Source: Diogma glabrata
Taxonomy: Eukaryota; Arthropoda; Insecta; Diptera; Cylindrotomidae
Assembly (NCBI GenBank): GCA_963693315.1
Contig: OY856188.1
Location: 147,184,413 to 147,248,412, forward strand
Direction: 5' to 3'
DNA length: 64,000 nucleotides
Position numbers and translations under genes: made by a program. Under the pieces are notes generated by a model, which saw nothing but the letters and a program-made list of their open reading frames with translations, made no database searches and was not told where the DNA came from. Of this stretch, positions 46,838-58,048 are shown piece after piece (position 1 is the first letter of the stretch; every line of letters begins with the position of its first letter).

Positions 46838-47261
46838 ATATCTACACTTTTCCGATTGAAAATTATCAACAAATGATTATATAAATTTAAAATAAAGGAA
46901 TGGTGTAAATATTAAGGCATAAACACGAAATATATATGAAACTTCTTACCTGTATTTTCATTGGCAAAAGTGGCGTTTTTGTTGCTATTGTACCATTTTC
47001 TTTAGAGGATTCCTTAAAACCTTCTGTCTAAATCTAGCCATCGTATTGTGATAAGTGTAGTTAACCAGTGCGTTTACCTAACTGCGGCAAGTAATAAGTT
47101 GTCTGGAATATATTAAAATAAATTATTTTAATAAAGTTTACCAATAAACCGTTAGACTATTAAGTGTTTACCTTAGAAAGAGATATTTTCCCTTCAAGCC
47201 CTAGCTCACCCTTTCGCCCTCGTAACTCGGATCACATAGACCTAGACAACGCTAACGTGAT
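46838..47261. other. Spacer
   Basis: AT-rich sequence becoming less AT-rich after about 47190. No gene recognised. Confidence 0.35.
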
Positions 47262-47375
47262 GACATCATCCAAGACCTTCGTGATATAGGATGTCGAAAC
47301 TGGGGTCAACTGGTCATGGAACGAGACGATTGGAAGCTGATTACACAGACGGCAAAAGCCCTCCATGGGATGTAA
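47262..47375 (+). pseudogene. LINE ORF2 C-terminal remnant (RTE-like)
   Basis: A short open stretch reads DIIQDLRDIGCRNWGQLVME, RDDWKLITQTAKALHGM and a stop. This layout (Arg-Asn-Trp, RD.W, then a short Gly-ending tail) is characteristic of the end of LINE pol proteins of the RTE type. Nothing upstream could be joined to it. A (GA)n run follows at 47382-47396. Confidence 0.5.
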
Positions 47376-47977
47376 ACGCCAGAGAGAGAGAGAGAACTCG
47401 GATCACCTTTAATTTATTTTTCCCATCATTTTCGCAATATTTTCTTACTTATCCAGTAGTTTTCATGCTGTTGCTAATATTTTCCATTTTTTGCCTGTTT
47501 TTAAGGTATCTGCCCTGGTCTATTAGTTTAACTATCAATCACAAATAGTATGTTTTTATGTTTGCTATGATTAATTAATTGACAATAATTATAAACGTCA
47601 GAATTATAGAATTAACGTAGAATTGATTTTATTTGTAGGATTTTATTTCATAAATTTAATGCAATATTAAAGACTTAAAATTTATGAAATTTTGTCGTAG
47701 ATTTTATGTTATTTATTTAGTTTAGTGATACAATTTATGAAAATGTGATTTAAATTTAAGAAAAACTGATTTTGAAAATATAGTTATGTTCAATGAAATT
47801 TATTTCGTAAATATTACGAATGGTAATGACAAATTTAATTAAAAAATGTGACATTCTTTTTAAGAATTTCAATATTTAAAATTTATGTTAGGTATAATAA
47901 AAATGAGTTTAAAAATTTCTTTAAAATAATAAAATAGTAGTTTAATCAATGAGTGAATAATGAAGTAGTTTATTCTC
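47376..47977. other. AT-rich spacer
   Basis: No recognised feature apart from the GAGAGAGAGAGAGA run at its start. Confidence 0.4.
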
Positions 47978-49600
47978 ATGCTTTTGAAAATCAATACTAA
48001 CAAGGCAACAGGCCCTGATTTTATTCCTCCGATTATACTTAAAACATTTGCTAGGGAGCTAGCACCAATCCTCACTAAAATCTTTTATTTGTCATATAAG
48101 AAAGGAATTTTTCCTGAAATTTGGAAAATGGCTAGTGTACAGCCAGTTCCAAAAAAGGGCAGTAAGACTGATCCTACGAATTACAGACCCATTTCAATTT
48201 TATCGGTAGTTGCTAAAATTTTTGAAAAATATGTCAATTTTAATTTAATGAGCTTCTTAGAGTCTTCCAAATTAATTAATGAGAGACAATATGGATTTCG
48301 AAAAGGAAGAGCGACGGGAGATTTGCTGTCTTTTGTCACTCATATCTGGAACAAGTCGCTTGAAAACTTTGGAGAAACATTCGGTGTTGCTCTTGATATT
48401 TCCAAGGCATTTGACAAAGTTTGGCATAACAACCTAATATGCAAATTGAGATCCTATGGTTTAGACGAGCAGCTTATATCTTGGACACAGAGCTTTATAT
48501 CTGATCGAAAATTTCGGGTCAATGTTGACGGTGTATCATCGAATACTTTTTCAACTAATGCAGGAGTTCCTCAGGGTTCCGCTTTGTCACCAACTCTTTT
48601 TCTTATCTATATTAATGATTTGTTGGACTCAACGGTTCATCCTATACATAGTTTTGCTGATGATAGCACGCTTCATGCGCTTCATGAAGCACCTAAATTA
48701 TATACACCCTTAGCGCTTAGTGAGTGTAGGTCAAAATTGATAGATTCCCTTAACACTGATCTTAAAACAATTATGGATTGGGGTATTGCTAACAGTGTTG
48801 AATTCAATACAAGCAAAACACAGGTTTGTCATTTTTCTAGGATAACGACACCCAATCTTTTTCCATTAACGTTTGGCCCCAAAAATCTTTTAGAGAATGA
48901 GTCTGTCAGACTTCTAGGAGTTGAGATTGAAAATAATATGAAGTGGAATTCTCATATTTTTAATCTGGCTAAGAATGCTGTTCAAAAGTTAGGTTTTTTG
49001 GGGCGATGTCGTAAGTTTTTCGATAGCGAACAACTTCTTTTAGTTTATAAATCTTTTATACGTCCCTGCATGGAATACTGTTCTCACATATGGGGTGGAG
49101 CTTACTTGAGTAGGCTCAACTGCCTTGATTCTGTACAGCGTAGAGCTATTAAACTCATTGGTAACCCAAGTCTTACTAACGGTCTTGATTCCTTGCAGCA
49201 CAGAAGAAATGTTGCTGATTTGACTATATTTTATAAATATATTATGGATGAACGAGCTTCTGAAGAGATCAAATCGATTTTACCTAAATCAGCAAACCTT
49301 TCGCGTCACACCAGAGCAAACGTAGCAGCGCATCCCTTTACAGTTCAAATAATTAGGTGTAGAACTGTAGCTTTCCAGCGTGACTTTTTCAACAGAGTCT
49401 CTCATCTTTGGAATGCCTTACCTTCCTGGGTTTTCCCTGATGAATTTAATCCTCAAGGCTTTAAAGTTAACGTTCATAAATTTCTCAGAGAATCCTAATT
49501 TGCATTCCATTCTTATCCCTAGTTGGCATGGTATCTTCGGATATTCAGAGACGTTAATTTATAATTTATTATAATTAACACTAAACATGCCTAACTTTGA

Positions 49601-49635
<35 letters not shown>
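47975..49635 (+). mobile_element. LINE (Jockey/I-like), 5' truncated, plus strand
   Basis: It starts abruptly inside reverse transcriptase and ends with CTAGTTGGCATGGTATCTTC, AACACTAAACATGCCTAACT, TTGAATA and a poly(A) of about 30. The 3' end and protein are close to the minus-strand LINE at 41272-43345, so both belong to one family but truncated at different points. Confidence 0.87.
47978..49498 (+). CDS. LINE ORF2 reverse transcriptase fragment (open)
   Basis: An uninterrupted 506-codon frame, homologous from MLLKINTNKATGPDFIPPII to the natural C-terminus VNVHKFLRES. It shows VPKKGSKTDPTNYRPIS, YGFRKGRATGDLLSFVTHIW, ALDISKAFDKVWH, AGVPQGSALSPTLFLIYIND, SFADDSTLH (Phe in place of the first Tyr of YADD), RPCMEYCSHIWGG and the terminal WNALPSWVF. 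The first RT motifs and the endonuclease are missing through truncation. The lack of stop codons suggests recent insertion. Confidence 0.85.
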   Translation: MLLKINTNKATGPDFIPPIILKTFARELAPILTKIFYLSYKKGIFPEIWKMASVQPVPKKGSKTDPTNYRPISILSVVAKIFEKYVNFNLMSFLESSKLINERQYGFRKGRATGDLLSFVTHIWNKSLENFGETFGVALDISKAFDKVWHNNLICKLRSYGLDEQLISWTQSFISDRKFRVNVDGVSSNTFSTNAGVPQGSALSPTLFLIYINDLLDSTVHPIHSFADDSTLHALHEAPKLYTPLALSECRSKLIDSLNTDLKTIMDWGIANSVEFNTSKTQVCHFSRITTPNLFPLTFGPKNLLENESVRLLGVEIENNMKWNSHIFNLAKNAVQKLGFLGRCRKFFDSEQLLLVYKSFIRPCMEYCSHIWGGAYLSRLNCLDSVQRRAIKLIGNPSLTNGLDSLQHRRNVADLTIFYKYIMDERASEEIKSILPKSANLSRHTRANVAAHPFTVQIIRCRTVAFQRDFFNRVSHLWNALPSWVFPDEFNPQGFKVNVHKFLRES

Positions 49636-49637
<2 letters not shown>

Positions 49638-50687
49638 CTCAAGCAAAAGTTTAAAATTTGAGCGAGGCACGAGCGAGAATTTTAATTTGCGAGAGAATAA
49701 AATTCATTAAACACGAATCGATTACAATACTTTATTCTTTGACAAAGAATTGTGTATAAATATAAAAACATTTTTTTCAATTAAAACAATAAATCTTTAT
49801 TGTTTTAATTGATGAATCAAATTTCTTAATAAGAAAACCCTGATGATAAAAACCGCCCTTCCCATACAATCAACCAAGTTTAACTAAACGAAATAAGAGA
49901 ATTTAAATTAAAATTTGATTTTTGAACAAAACTTATCAAAGCAATTTTGATTATAATTTGAAAATAATTTTAATGAAATCAAAACAATTTGACCAATTGG
50001 AATCATACCAATTGAATAATGAAAATTTTTTTATAGGAAAATTTTCATTAGACAATAGGTTAAGTTCATTAGGCTATAGGTTAGAAAACAATACAATAAT
50101 ACATACTATTATTATCGAAAAAACATACAAATAAAGCTGATATAATTAAATGGAAGAGAATAAAATCATAAAAGCCATGAAACTTCATTTATAAACAATG
50201 TAACTTCTGTAACATAATTCTAATATAATATTTTCTTTAAACCTATATTAATTATTTTTTTGAGTGTACGAATTATGTAGAGTAGTTCCGGATCCTTAAG
50301 AAACATTCATATATATGTGCCTACATTACATTTTTATTTTATAGTTATGTCTTTATCTGTATTCTGCGGTTCTGTGTTTAATAAATTCGCGTGATAAACA
50401 CTTCGCATATTGATTACGACATTTGGTTGTAACTTGTAACGACTGATTTTAATGACATTTTCGATGTCGTTATAAGCGAATTAAACTGTATCAATGGCTG
50501 TAACTTATTGTAATATATTACACATTTTAAATGAGATTAAAATCTTTAAAATATACACATCATAAAACCGATTGTAAAAAAGGAAGAATTTCATCTGAAT
50601 TTTGCCTTAACAATTTAGCTGTCCTTTATTAACCCATTAACACCCAAACTTTTATTTTGATATTTTTGGTGTTAATAACAACGATTC
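49636..50687. other. Non-coding spacer before the LTR element
   Basis: AT-rich sequence. An inverted echo, ATTCTCAAGCAAAAGTTTAA near 49635 and GAGCGAGGCACGAGCGAGAA near 49657, recalls short foldbacks but could not be delimited. The frame at 49922-50134 is Asn/Lys/Ile-rich and unlike any family I know; not called. Confidence 0.4.
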
Positions 50688-50691
50688 ATAT

Positions 50692-51334
50692 TGTTACGAG
50701 TACAGAAAGATCTAGACGATTACGGTCACTTCTAGGAAAATAAAATCAACAAAACACAACAAACAAATTAATGAAATGAATATTGTTGTTGTTGTCTTCT
50801 TCTTAGAATTAGGGTCTACATAAAACAAATTTTATGAATCAAACCAACGTAACGTAAAATAATCGAATATTCTAATATTTTCTCAAGGTTTCTAAAAAGT
50901 GACCGCGAAATTTCTAGAGATTAAGCAGAATGTATATAAGGAAATTACCTCTTGTAGTTTTTAATTAGTTTTATTTTAAACCTGCGATAGTGAAGTGAAA
51001 ATTGTAAAAGTGATATTTAAATTAGTTTTTGTGAATAAAGTTTTAAGTTTTATTGAGAAGAAATATTTTGTGTATTATTTTAAACGTTGTGTTAGTGGAA
51101 ATTTCTACAATAAACCGTTGGAGTTTCTGAAGCTGTTGAAAAAATATTCTAGTTAGGAATATTGTTTGCTGTATTGTTTTCCTGTTGTTGTGGAGAACAA
51201 TTAAGGTGTTGAATACTTAATAAACCTGGTGTTTGTGCTTACTAATCAGTGATCGAACTCAGGAAGCGATTGGGAATTGCGTTGACCGAATTGTGAGTTA
51301 GGCCAATTCGAAGTTAGGTTAGAAAAACGTAACA
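50692..51334 (+). repeat. 5' LTR (643 bp)
   Basis: It begins TGTTACG and ends CGTAACA. It contains a TATA-like GTATATAAGG near 50931 that could set transcription start about 30 bases later, and GTGAATAAAGTTTTAAGTT near 51031 with an AATAAA signal. It is followed after one base by TGGTGACAGCGGCGGGA, which begins with TGG as a primer-binding site should. Confidence 0.9.
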
Positions 51335-51335
51335 T

Positions 51336-51352
51336 TGGTGACAGCGGCGGGA
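51336..51352 (+). promoter_or_regulatory. Probable primer-binding site
   Basis: TGGTGACAGCGGCGGGA begins one base after the 5' LTR, the usual position where a tRNA 3' end primes minus-strand DNA. The tRNA species was not identified. Confidence 0.55.
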
Positions 51353-51369
51353 TTAGTTAGCTGTTAATA

Positions 51370-52743
51370 ATGGTTTTATTAAGTGATTTAAAGAAAGAAC
51401 TAGAACAACGTGGATTGGCAACAACCGGCAACAAAACTGAATTGACGATACGGCTTCGAGCAGCTATGGAAGCTAGTGGAGTAGTTGTGGAAAGTTACCA
51501 GTTTGGAGTGATTAGTACAAATGCTGATTCAGTAGCAGTTGATGAAGAGAAAAGTTCTGTTGCGGAAAAAACAACCTCATTGCCACCTGCAAATTGTGAT
51601 TTTACGCAGTTAATGGCTATGATGCAACAGATGAATTTGAATATGAATCAAAAATTTGATCAACAAAGCAGCAACATCAATCAACAATTGGCTGCAAATA
51701 AAGAAGAAATCAGTAACATCAATCAACAGTTAGAAGCAATAAACACAAACATTGCTATGAGTCGCGATGAAGTCAAACAAATTATGGATGAGAAACTTCA
51801 ACAAATGTCAACGGCATTCGATGGAAAAGTCGAGACGATTCAAAACGATATCCAAGAATTAGAACAGAAAGTGCTTGACGAAAACAAAAAGGTACTTTCC
51901 AAAGTTGATGATTTCGAAAAACAGTTGCAGGATGTTGAGACGACTAAAGTTACTTCACAGGTGGTACATCAAGTAGCAAACATCAAATTAAAACCACCAT
52001 CATACGATGGAACAACATCGTTCGGAATCTTCAAATTCCAGTTTGAAACGGCGGCAGATCAAAATGTTTGGAACGCCGAAAATCGTCTTGCTGCATTGAT
52101 AGTTGCACTTAAAGGGGAAGCAGCTGAAGCATTACAGGCAGTACCAGAAAACGATCGCAAAAGTTACGCTGAAGTGATGAATGCGTTGGAACAAAAATAT
52201 GGCAGCGACCACAAAAAGGAGCTATACCGGATCGAGTTAAAGGGTCGCTTGCAACGGAATGGAGAAAGCCTTCAGGACTATTCTTCGGCAGTAGAACGGC
52301 TTGTACATTTGGCACACTCGAATACTCCACCGTATTTTATGGAGCAAATGAAGATCGAGGCTTTTACAGATGGTCTCCGAGATCCAGAAACCAGGATCAA
52401 AGTAATGACTACACCTAAGGCGACTTTCCATGAAACTGTCGCATACGCAATGCAATATGAGATGGTACAGAAGATGTGTATGCCATCTGGTGGATGCAGA
52501 AAAAGGAATGTAGAGGGGAACATCAAAGGGGAAGTTTTGGCACACAGAGATAGAAGCGACATGAGATGCTGGGTATGTGACGAAGAGGGTCACATGGCAC
52601 GGCAGTGCAAGAAAAATGGGGAAGCAGAGAGATTCGCGTCTTCTATGAAGAACAGAGGAGCCGAAGAAACGGAGCACGTAGGGTTCAGGAACAGCAGTAG
52701 AAAACTCCTGTGCTGGATATGTACGAAATCGGGACATATCTAA
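51370..52743 (+). CDS. Gag polyprotein with N-terminal SAP domain
   Basis: It starts MVLLSDLKKELEQRGLATTG and has a SAP DNA-binding motif at residues about 1-35. A long glutamine-rich coiled coil (about 75-195) follows, then a retrotransposon capsid domain (about 210-355; LKPPSYDGTTSFGIFKFQFE and LYRIELKGRLQRNGESLQDY) and zinc knuckles CWVCDEEGHMARQC (near 400) and CWICTKSGHI. A TAA at 52741-52743 cuts the second knuckle, whose remaining residues QDCW follow in frame. SAP domains bind AT-rich DNA and might tether the particle to chromatin; that is inference. Confidence 0.88.
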   Translation: MVLLSDLKKELEQRGLATTGNKTELTIRLRAAMEASGVVVESYQFGVISTNADSVAVDEEKSSVAEKTTSLPPANCDFTQLMAMMQQMNLNMNQKFDQQSSNINQQLAANKEEISNINQQLEAINTNIAMSRDEVKQIMDEKLQQMSTAFDGKVETIQNDIQELEQKVLDENKKVLSKVDDFEKQLQDVETTKVTSQVVHQVANIKLKPPSYDGTTSFGIFKFQFETAADQNVWNAENRLAALIVALKGEAAEALQAVPENDRKSYAEVMNALEQKYGSDHKKELYRIELKGRLQRNGESLQDYSSAVERLVHLAHSNTPPYFMEQMKIEAFTDGLRDPETRIKVMTTPKATFHETVAYAMQYEMVQKMCMPSGGCRKRNVEGNIKGEVLAHRDRSDMRCWVCDEEGHMARQCKKNGEAERFASSMKNRGAEETEHVGFRNSSRKLLCWICTKSGHI

Positions 52744-53701
52744 CAGGACTGCTGGAATAGGAAGCGTGAAAGATCTTCGTCTCCTATTCAACGGAAGTCC
52801 GTTGAAGGTGCAACTGCAAAGCCAAGAAGTGAGGAGAATGTTGCCTACATTCCAATTTCAAGAATTGCGGTAAATGCTGGAAGATTGGGTATCAACGGAC
52901 AACTTGAAGGTAAAGGTTGCTTCATGACACTGGATACAGGTTCAGCTCGAACATTCGTTCGCAAAGGTTTAATTGACGGTTTTTTTGGAACCATCAGATG
53001 GATTGAAACTCCAAACCGTAACTGGAGAATGCGCTGAAATAGAAGGTAAAAGAATCGCTGAAATAAAATTGGGAAATAACTGCTATCAACAAGAGGTGCT
53101 AGTGGCAGACATTATGGATGAAGTCATTTTAGGGATGGACTTCATAAAAGCGATGGGATTAGTCTTCTATTTTGGATGTGGGATCCTAAAGGTTAATAAT
53201 GTTCAGATGCCACTACTTGTGAATAAGGCAGAGTCAAAAGATATTTACAGCGATGAGCAACTATGCAGTGCAGATGAAAATCCAGAACCATCATCCAAAC
53301 AGATGACGGAAAGAAACGTTAACCGACGCAAACATTTGAACAAACGCCGAAAGTTAAAAACGAAACAAGTTCAGGTCCAGTACGAAGTGAGCAATGTAAA
53401 TGAAGTGGTTGAAATAGCTTCAAATGGAAACGAATCGCAGCTGAAAATGAGAATGGTTCAGGGACATGGCAGTGTGAAACACTCAAAGGGAAGAGATAAG
53501 GAGCACTTAAGAGATAATGAGAATCCATACTCATCACGGTGCGCTGACATAGAACAAAGTAATGGCCAAGGACTTAGAAAGGGACCGGAAGTAGTTCTAA
53601 ATAGCCTGGGAAATAGAAAAAGAAAAAAAAATGTTTGGATTCAACAATTGGAGGAGAAATATAGATCCTGTTCGGGACGAACAGGCTTAAGTGGAGGGTA
53701 A
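52744..53701 (+). pseudogene. Retropepsin-like protease and basic tail, broken
   Basis: After the Gag stop the same frame continues through IPISRIAVNAGRLGINGQLE and GCFMTLDTGSARTFV, the protease active site. A frame change near 52975 follows. The frame 52973-53701 carries the rest of the protease (EVLVADIMDEVILGMDFIKA, the second conserved motif) and then about 130 residues of Lys/Arg/Gln-rich sequence ending SGRTGLSGG at the polypurine tract. No reverse transcriptase or integrase motif occurs. The tail may be the join left by a large internal deletion. Confidence 0.75.
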
Positions 53702-53976
53702 TGTTACGAGTACAGAAAGATCTAGACGATTACGGTCACTTCTAGGAAACTAAAATCAACAAAACACAACAAAAAATTAATGAAATGAATATTGTTGTTG
53801 TTGTCTTCTTCTTAGAATTAGGGTCTACATAAAACAAATTTTATGAATCAAATCAACGTAACGTAAAATAATCGAATATTCTAATATTTTCTCAAGGTTT
53901 CTAAAAAGTGACCGCGAAATTTCTAGAGATTAAGCAGAATGTATATAAGGAAATTACCTCTTGTAGTTTTTAATTA

Positions 53977-55544
53977 TTTTAAAAACCCATTATTTTAAAA
54001 ACCTTTTCCAAAGAACTTGCACCAACTTTAACTAAAATATTCTACCAATCCTACAAATCTGGTATATTTCCCTCGTGCTGGAAGTTGGCAAATGTCCAGC
54101 CCGTCCCCAAAAAGGGACCAAAATCCGATATCTCAAATTATAGGAAAATAGCTTTACTATCGGTCCTATCCAAAGTCTACGAGCATTATATTAATACACA
54201 TATTTCAAAATTTCTGGAAGAAAATCATTTAATATCCGACAGCCAATACGGTTTTCGAAACAAAAGATCAACTACCGATCTATTAAACTATGTAGCGCAT
54301 AGTTGGAACAGCATACTTGATAAAGGTGGTGAAACATACGTTATCGCTTTAGACATCTCCAAGGCATTCGATCGAGTCTGGCATGCCAACTTAATCAACA
54401 AGCTCGTTGCGTACGGTTTTCATCCCAATGTTGTGAAGCTGATTCAAAATTTTCTATCCAACCGATACATTTCGGTAACTTTAGACGGATTTTCTTTTGA
54501 GTCTAAACTAATTAACGCTGGTGTACCCCAAGGCTCAGTATTGTCCCCAACCCTATTTTTGATTTATATCAACGAATTGTTGAAAATCACCAGCAACCCA
54601 ATAAATAGTTTTGCAGATGATAGTACTCGGTAAAAAGGTAAAATGCACGAACGAATTAATCCCGCCCGGAGAGACACTGCCATAAACGTGAACAAAGACC
54701 TGAATAAAGTCGCCGACTGGGGTGACCAAAACCTGGTCAATTTCAACTCTACCAAAACACAGCTGTTGATTGTTTCCAGATTAAAGACCGAGTTCCCCAA
54801 AGATATTTTATTTAGTATGTGTGATGAACCAATAGGTGAATGTAAAAACATTCGTTTATTGGGTGTCACAGTTTCAAATGACCTACTCTGGAACGATCAT
54901 GTAATGGCGATGGCAAAAAGCGCGTCTAAAAAACTCGGCCTCCTAAATAGATGCAAAAAATTTTTCACTCCATACCAATTGCTCCATGTTTATAAGTCCT
55001 ATATTTGTCCCTGTATGGAGTACTGCTGTCAAGTATGGGGTGCTGCCTCTGTTTTCATCTTGGCCCTCTTGGACTCTGTTCAAAAGCGAGCTATACGAAT
55101 TGTGGGTGATCGAACTTTGACATCAAAACTTGGTTCCCTACAACATCGTCGCACTGTTGCTGACCTCGTTGTTTTTTACAAATATCGTCATCAGCAGTGC
55201 TCAGATGAAATCAGCGGCATCATGCCTCAAACTTATTCTTACCCCCGTTCCACTCGGCCATCGGCTGCCGCAACCGGTGAAACGGTAAAGATCCCACGCT
55301 GTCATACTGGCAGATCGCAGAGAGACTTCTTTGTCCGAGCTGCGTACAAATGGAATAGTTTGCCGGAACACTTAGTCTCAGGTGGCTTCAACCCACAGAT
55401 GTTTAAAAAAAGCGTTATTCTACACCTTAGAACGCCAGTTGTTGTGGGACCCAGGTCTAGACCTAGGTCTTAAAAGGTATTTATGTGTTGTTGTGACACA
55501 TATTCTAAACCCTATTACACAACACATTTTATTAAAAAAAAAAA
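53977..55544 (+). mobile_element. LINE (Jockey-like) inserted in the 3' LTR
   Basis: A 5'-truncated LINE begins inside reverse transcriptase (about 54003, FSKELAPTLTKIFYQ) and ends with GTGTTGTTGTGACACATATT, CACAACACATTTTATT and poly(A). Its 3' tail is shared with the three short retroposons at 17179, 32040 and 44790, making this LINE family their probable mobiliser. It belongs to a different family from the LINEs at 41272 and 47975. Confidence 0.87.
54085..55473 (+). pseudogene. LINE ORF2 reverse transcriptase fragment, one in-frame stop
   Basis: The frame reads VQPVPKKGPKSDISNYRKIA, YGFRNKRSTTDLLNYVAHSW, ALDISKAFDRVWH, AGVPQGSVLSPTLFLIYINE and SFADDST, then TAA at 54631-54633. It goes on in the same frame (NFNSTKTQLLIVSRL, CPCMEYCCQVWGA, LDSVQKRAIRIVG) to LRTPVVVGPRSRPRS at 55473. 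The catalytic YADD is again FADD. About 20 residues between the catalytic block and the next motif appear altered around the stop, so a small rearrangement may underlie it. Confidence 0.83.
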
Positions 55545-55921
55545 AATTACTTTTATTTTAAACTTGCGATAGTGAAGTGAAAATTGCAAATGTGATATTT
55601 AAATTAGTTTTTGTGAATAAAGTTTTAAGTTTTATTGAGAAGAAATATTTTGTGTATTATTTTAAACGTTGTGTTACTGGAAATTTCTACAATAAACCGT
55701 TGGAGTTTCTGAAGCTGTTGAAAGAATATTCTAGCTAGGAATAGTGTTTGCTGTATTGTTTTCCTGTTGTTGTGGAGGACAATTAAGGTGTTGAATACTT
55801 AATAAAACCTGGTGTTTGTGCTTACTAATCAGTGATCGAACTCAGGAAGCGATTGGGAATTGCGTTGACCGAATTGTGAGTTAGGCCAATTCGAAGTAAG
55901 GTTAGAAAAACGTAACAATAT

Positions 55922-56689
55922 CTATATTTTAATCCCCATTTAGAGATCTTGGTATTGAACAGGTTAATGGTTGTGTTTTAGGTCAATAACAATGCTAACA
56001 TGCGCAGTAGGAAAAGAAAATGTTGGTGCTAAATTTACTTTGATGCAAAATTTTAATATAACAATCGAACCTAATCGAATTAGTAAAAAATTTAAATTTT
56101 GTCAGTTTGTAGCTTGAGCACTTGTAACTCGATTTTATTTATTTTTTATTTATTTATTTATTTATTTATACAGTGTAGTATCACATAAGGAATTCCTTTT
56201 TAAACCGAAGTTTATCGTGAACTAAGTTTAATATTAAAATATTAATTATTCATTGATTAATTAATACAAAAAAAAAAAAAAAAAAGAATTAAATAATTGT
56301 GAAAATAAAGAATTATTGAAAATGTAACAAAATCAATCTGGTGACATTAATGAACTGCTTTCTTTAATAAATAGTAATTTGAGTTCAAAAAGCCTAAACT
56401 TATTGATTATCACTTCTGTGCAATGACCAATTATTATTTACGTATACTTTAAAACTCACTCTTTGGATCTATAAATATTAATAATATTTAACCCAGTTCA
56501 ATATTTAACATATACAGATTATTACAGCACTCAACAGGTAAATAGCCAAATAAATAAGTAAAGGGTTATTTTATTGTGATTCTGTTATAAGTATCATAAA
56601 AAAATGGTTAATATTTTCTAATTTTTGTAATACTTAAGCAATTGGCAATTTTTTTAAGACAATTATTCGCTTTTTCTGTTTAGTTTAAA
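55922..56689. other. AT-rich spacer with (TTTA)n
   Basis: TTTA repeats lie at about 56132-56170 and an A run of 19 at 56267-56285. The left end of the hAT element should lie in or before this region but no matching terminal repeat was found. Confidence 0.45.
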
Positions 56690-58048
56690 ATGGAGAAGTT
56701 CCAAGACATAAGAACATTTAAAAAAAAAAATATATCCTAGCCCTAACCCTATCTACAATAACGAAACTAATGATTCGTTGCCTATTTCGCAAATTGATGG
56801 AGTGGAAAAAATACTTGATGTTGAAAGCAATTGTATAGATTTAATATGTGTAGTGGAAAGTCCTACAAATCTGCAAATGTCATCAATGGATATCTCAACG
56901 AAAGAAGATAAGTTGCAATACATTGATAAAAAGCCACACGATCTGGGACCGCTTAATATTGGGCCATCACGACCTCTTTTAAATTTTCCTAAGTCTCAAT
57001 TTGGACAGAGGTTACGATTATTTTCTTCCAAATATTACGATGCAAACAATTGGCTTGAATATAGTGAAACAGAAAATAAGGCATATTGTTTTATTTGTAG
57101 ACATTTCTTGAAAGGAACTTTCCGTATTCAGCGTGATAGTTTTGTTCAGAGCGGATATAATAATTGGAAAAAAATTACAGATGCACTGAAAAAACATGAG
57201 CACTCATTAACACATATTGATTGTAATAAAAGTTTCATATTATACAAACAAACTTTATTGACAGGGAATGTCCAAAAAAAACTGATTAAACAACATGAAG
57301 CAGAGGTTTCATCAAACAGAGATTATCTGACGAAGGTTATTGATATTATGTTATGTTTTCTTCGTCAAGGTATACCTTTAAGAGGACATCGCGAAGACTT
57401 CAAATCCTCAAACCGAGGAAATTTTTTAGAAATTTGCGATATTTTTACAAGGTATGATAGTAACTTCTTTGAACACTTAGAGAACCATACAGCTTATATT
57501 GCAGTCCTAAAATTCAAAACGAGCTGATAGAAATTATGGCAAAACTAACTCTTCAAAAAATAATTGATGAAGTACATGAATGTGGGTTTTATTCTTTAAT
57601 GAGAGACGAAGCCAGATGTTGCAAGGAGGAGCAACTGTCGTTAACTATTAGATACGTGAATGGTCTGGAAGTGGAAGAAAGGTTTATTGGTTTTTTGAAT
57701 TGCTCACTATCTCGGAATGCAGAAAAGTTGGAACAATTAATTTTGAATATTTAGATGGGATGTCTCTTTCTGGAGTGCCCATTATTGGACAATCATACGA
57801 TGGTGCTCATGTTATGTCAGGTAAAAACGCAGGCCTCCAAGCAAAAATTAAGGACACACATCCTGAAGCTATATAGCTATAGCTTCCCATGCTTTGATTA
57901 ATTGAAAAGCTATATCTTTTGTAAAATACAGTGTTGCAAACATGTAGTTGAGTATGTTATTTTTATTTCGTTTATTCAACGGAATAGTTTGAATTTCTTC
58001 AACCCAGTTATGCTATATGTTTAACTTAAAATTATATTTACATTAATA

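Larger units (their letters stand above)
50692..55917 (+). mobile_element. LTR retrotransposon with SAP-Gag, lacking RT and integrase
   Basis: Two nearly identical LTRs start TGTTACGAGTACAG and end AAAAACGTAACA (perfect TGTTACG/CGTAACA inverted ends). A 4-bp duplication ATAT flanks the whole element (50688-50691 and 55918-55921). Internal DNA is only 2,367 bases and encodes Gag and protease, then a basic region running directly to the purine-rich AGTGGAGGGTAA before the 3' LTR. RT, RNase H and integrase are absent, so it would need a helper. The 3' LTR is split by a LINE. The Gag type and the 4-bp duplication suggest the Ty3/Gypsy group. Confidence 0.88.
53702..55917 (+). repeat. 3' LTR, split by a LINE
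   Basis: The LTR halves 53702-53976 and 55545-55917 together match the 5' LTR with few substitutions (for example GAAAATAAAA/GAAACTAAAA and an A/AC change near 53770). AATTA appears on both sides of the inserted LINE (53972-53976 and 55545-55549) and is the likely target duplication. Confidence 0.88.

Noticed and set aside
52109..52791. Minus-strand frames under Gag
   Set aside because: Shadows of the well-supported SAP-Gag coding region.
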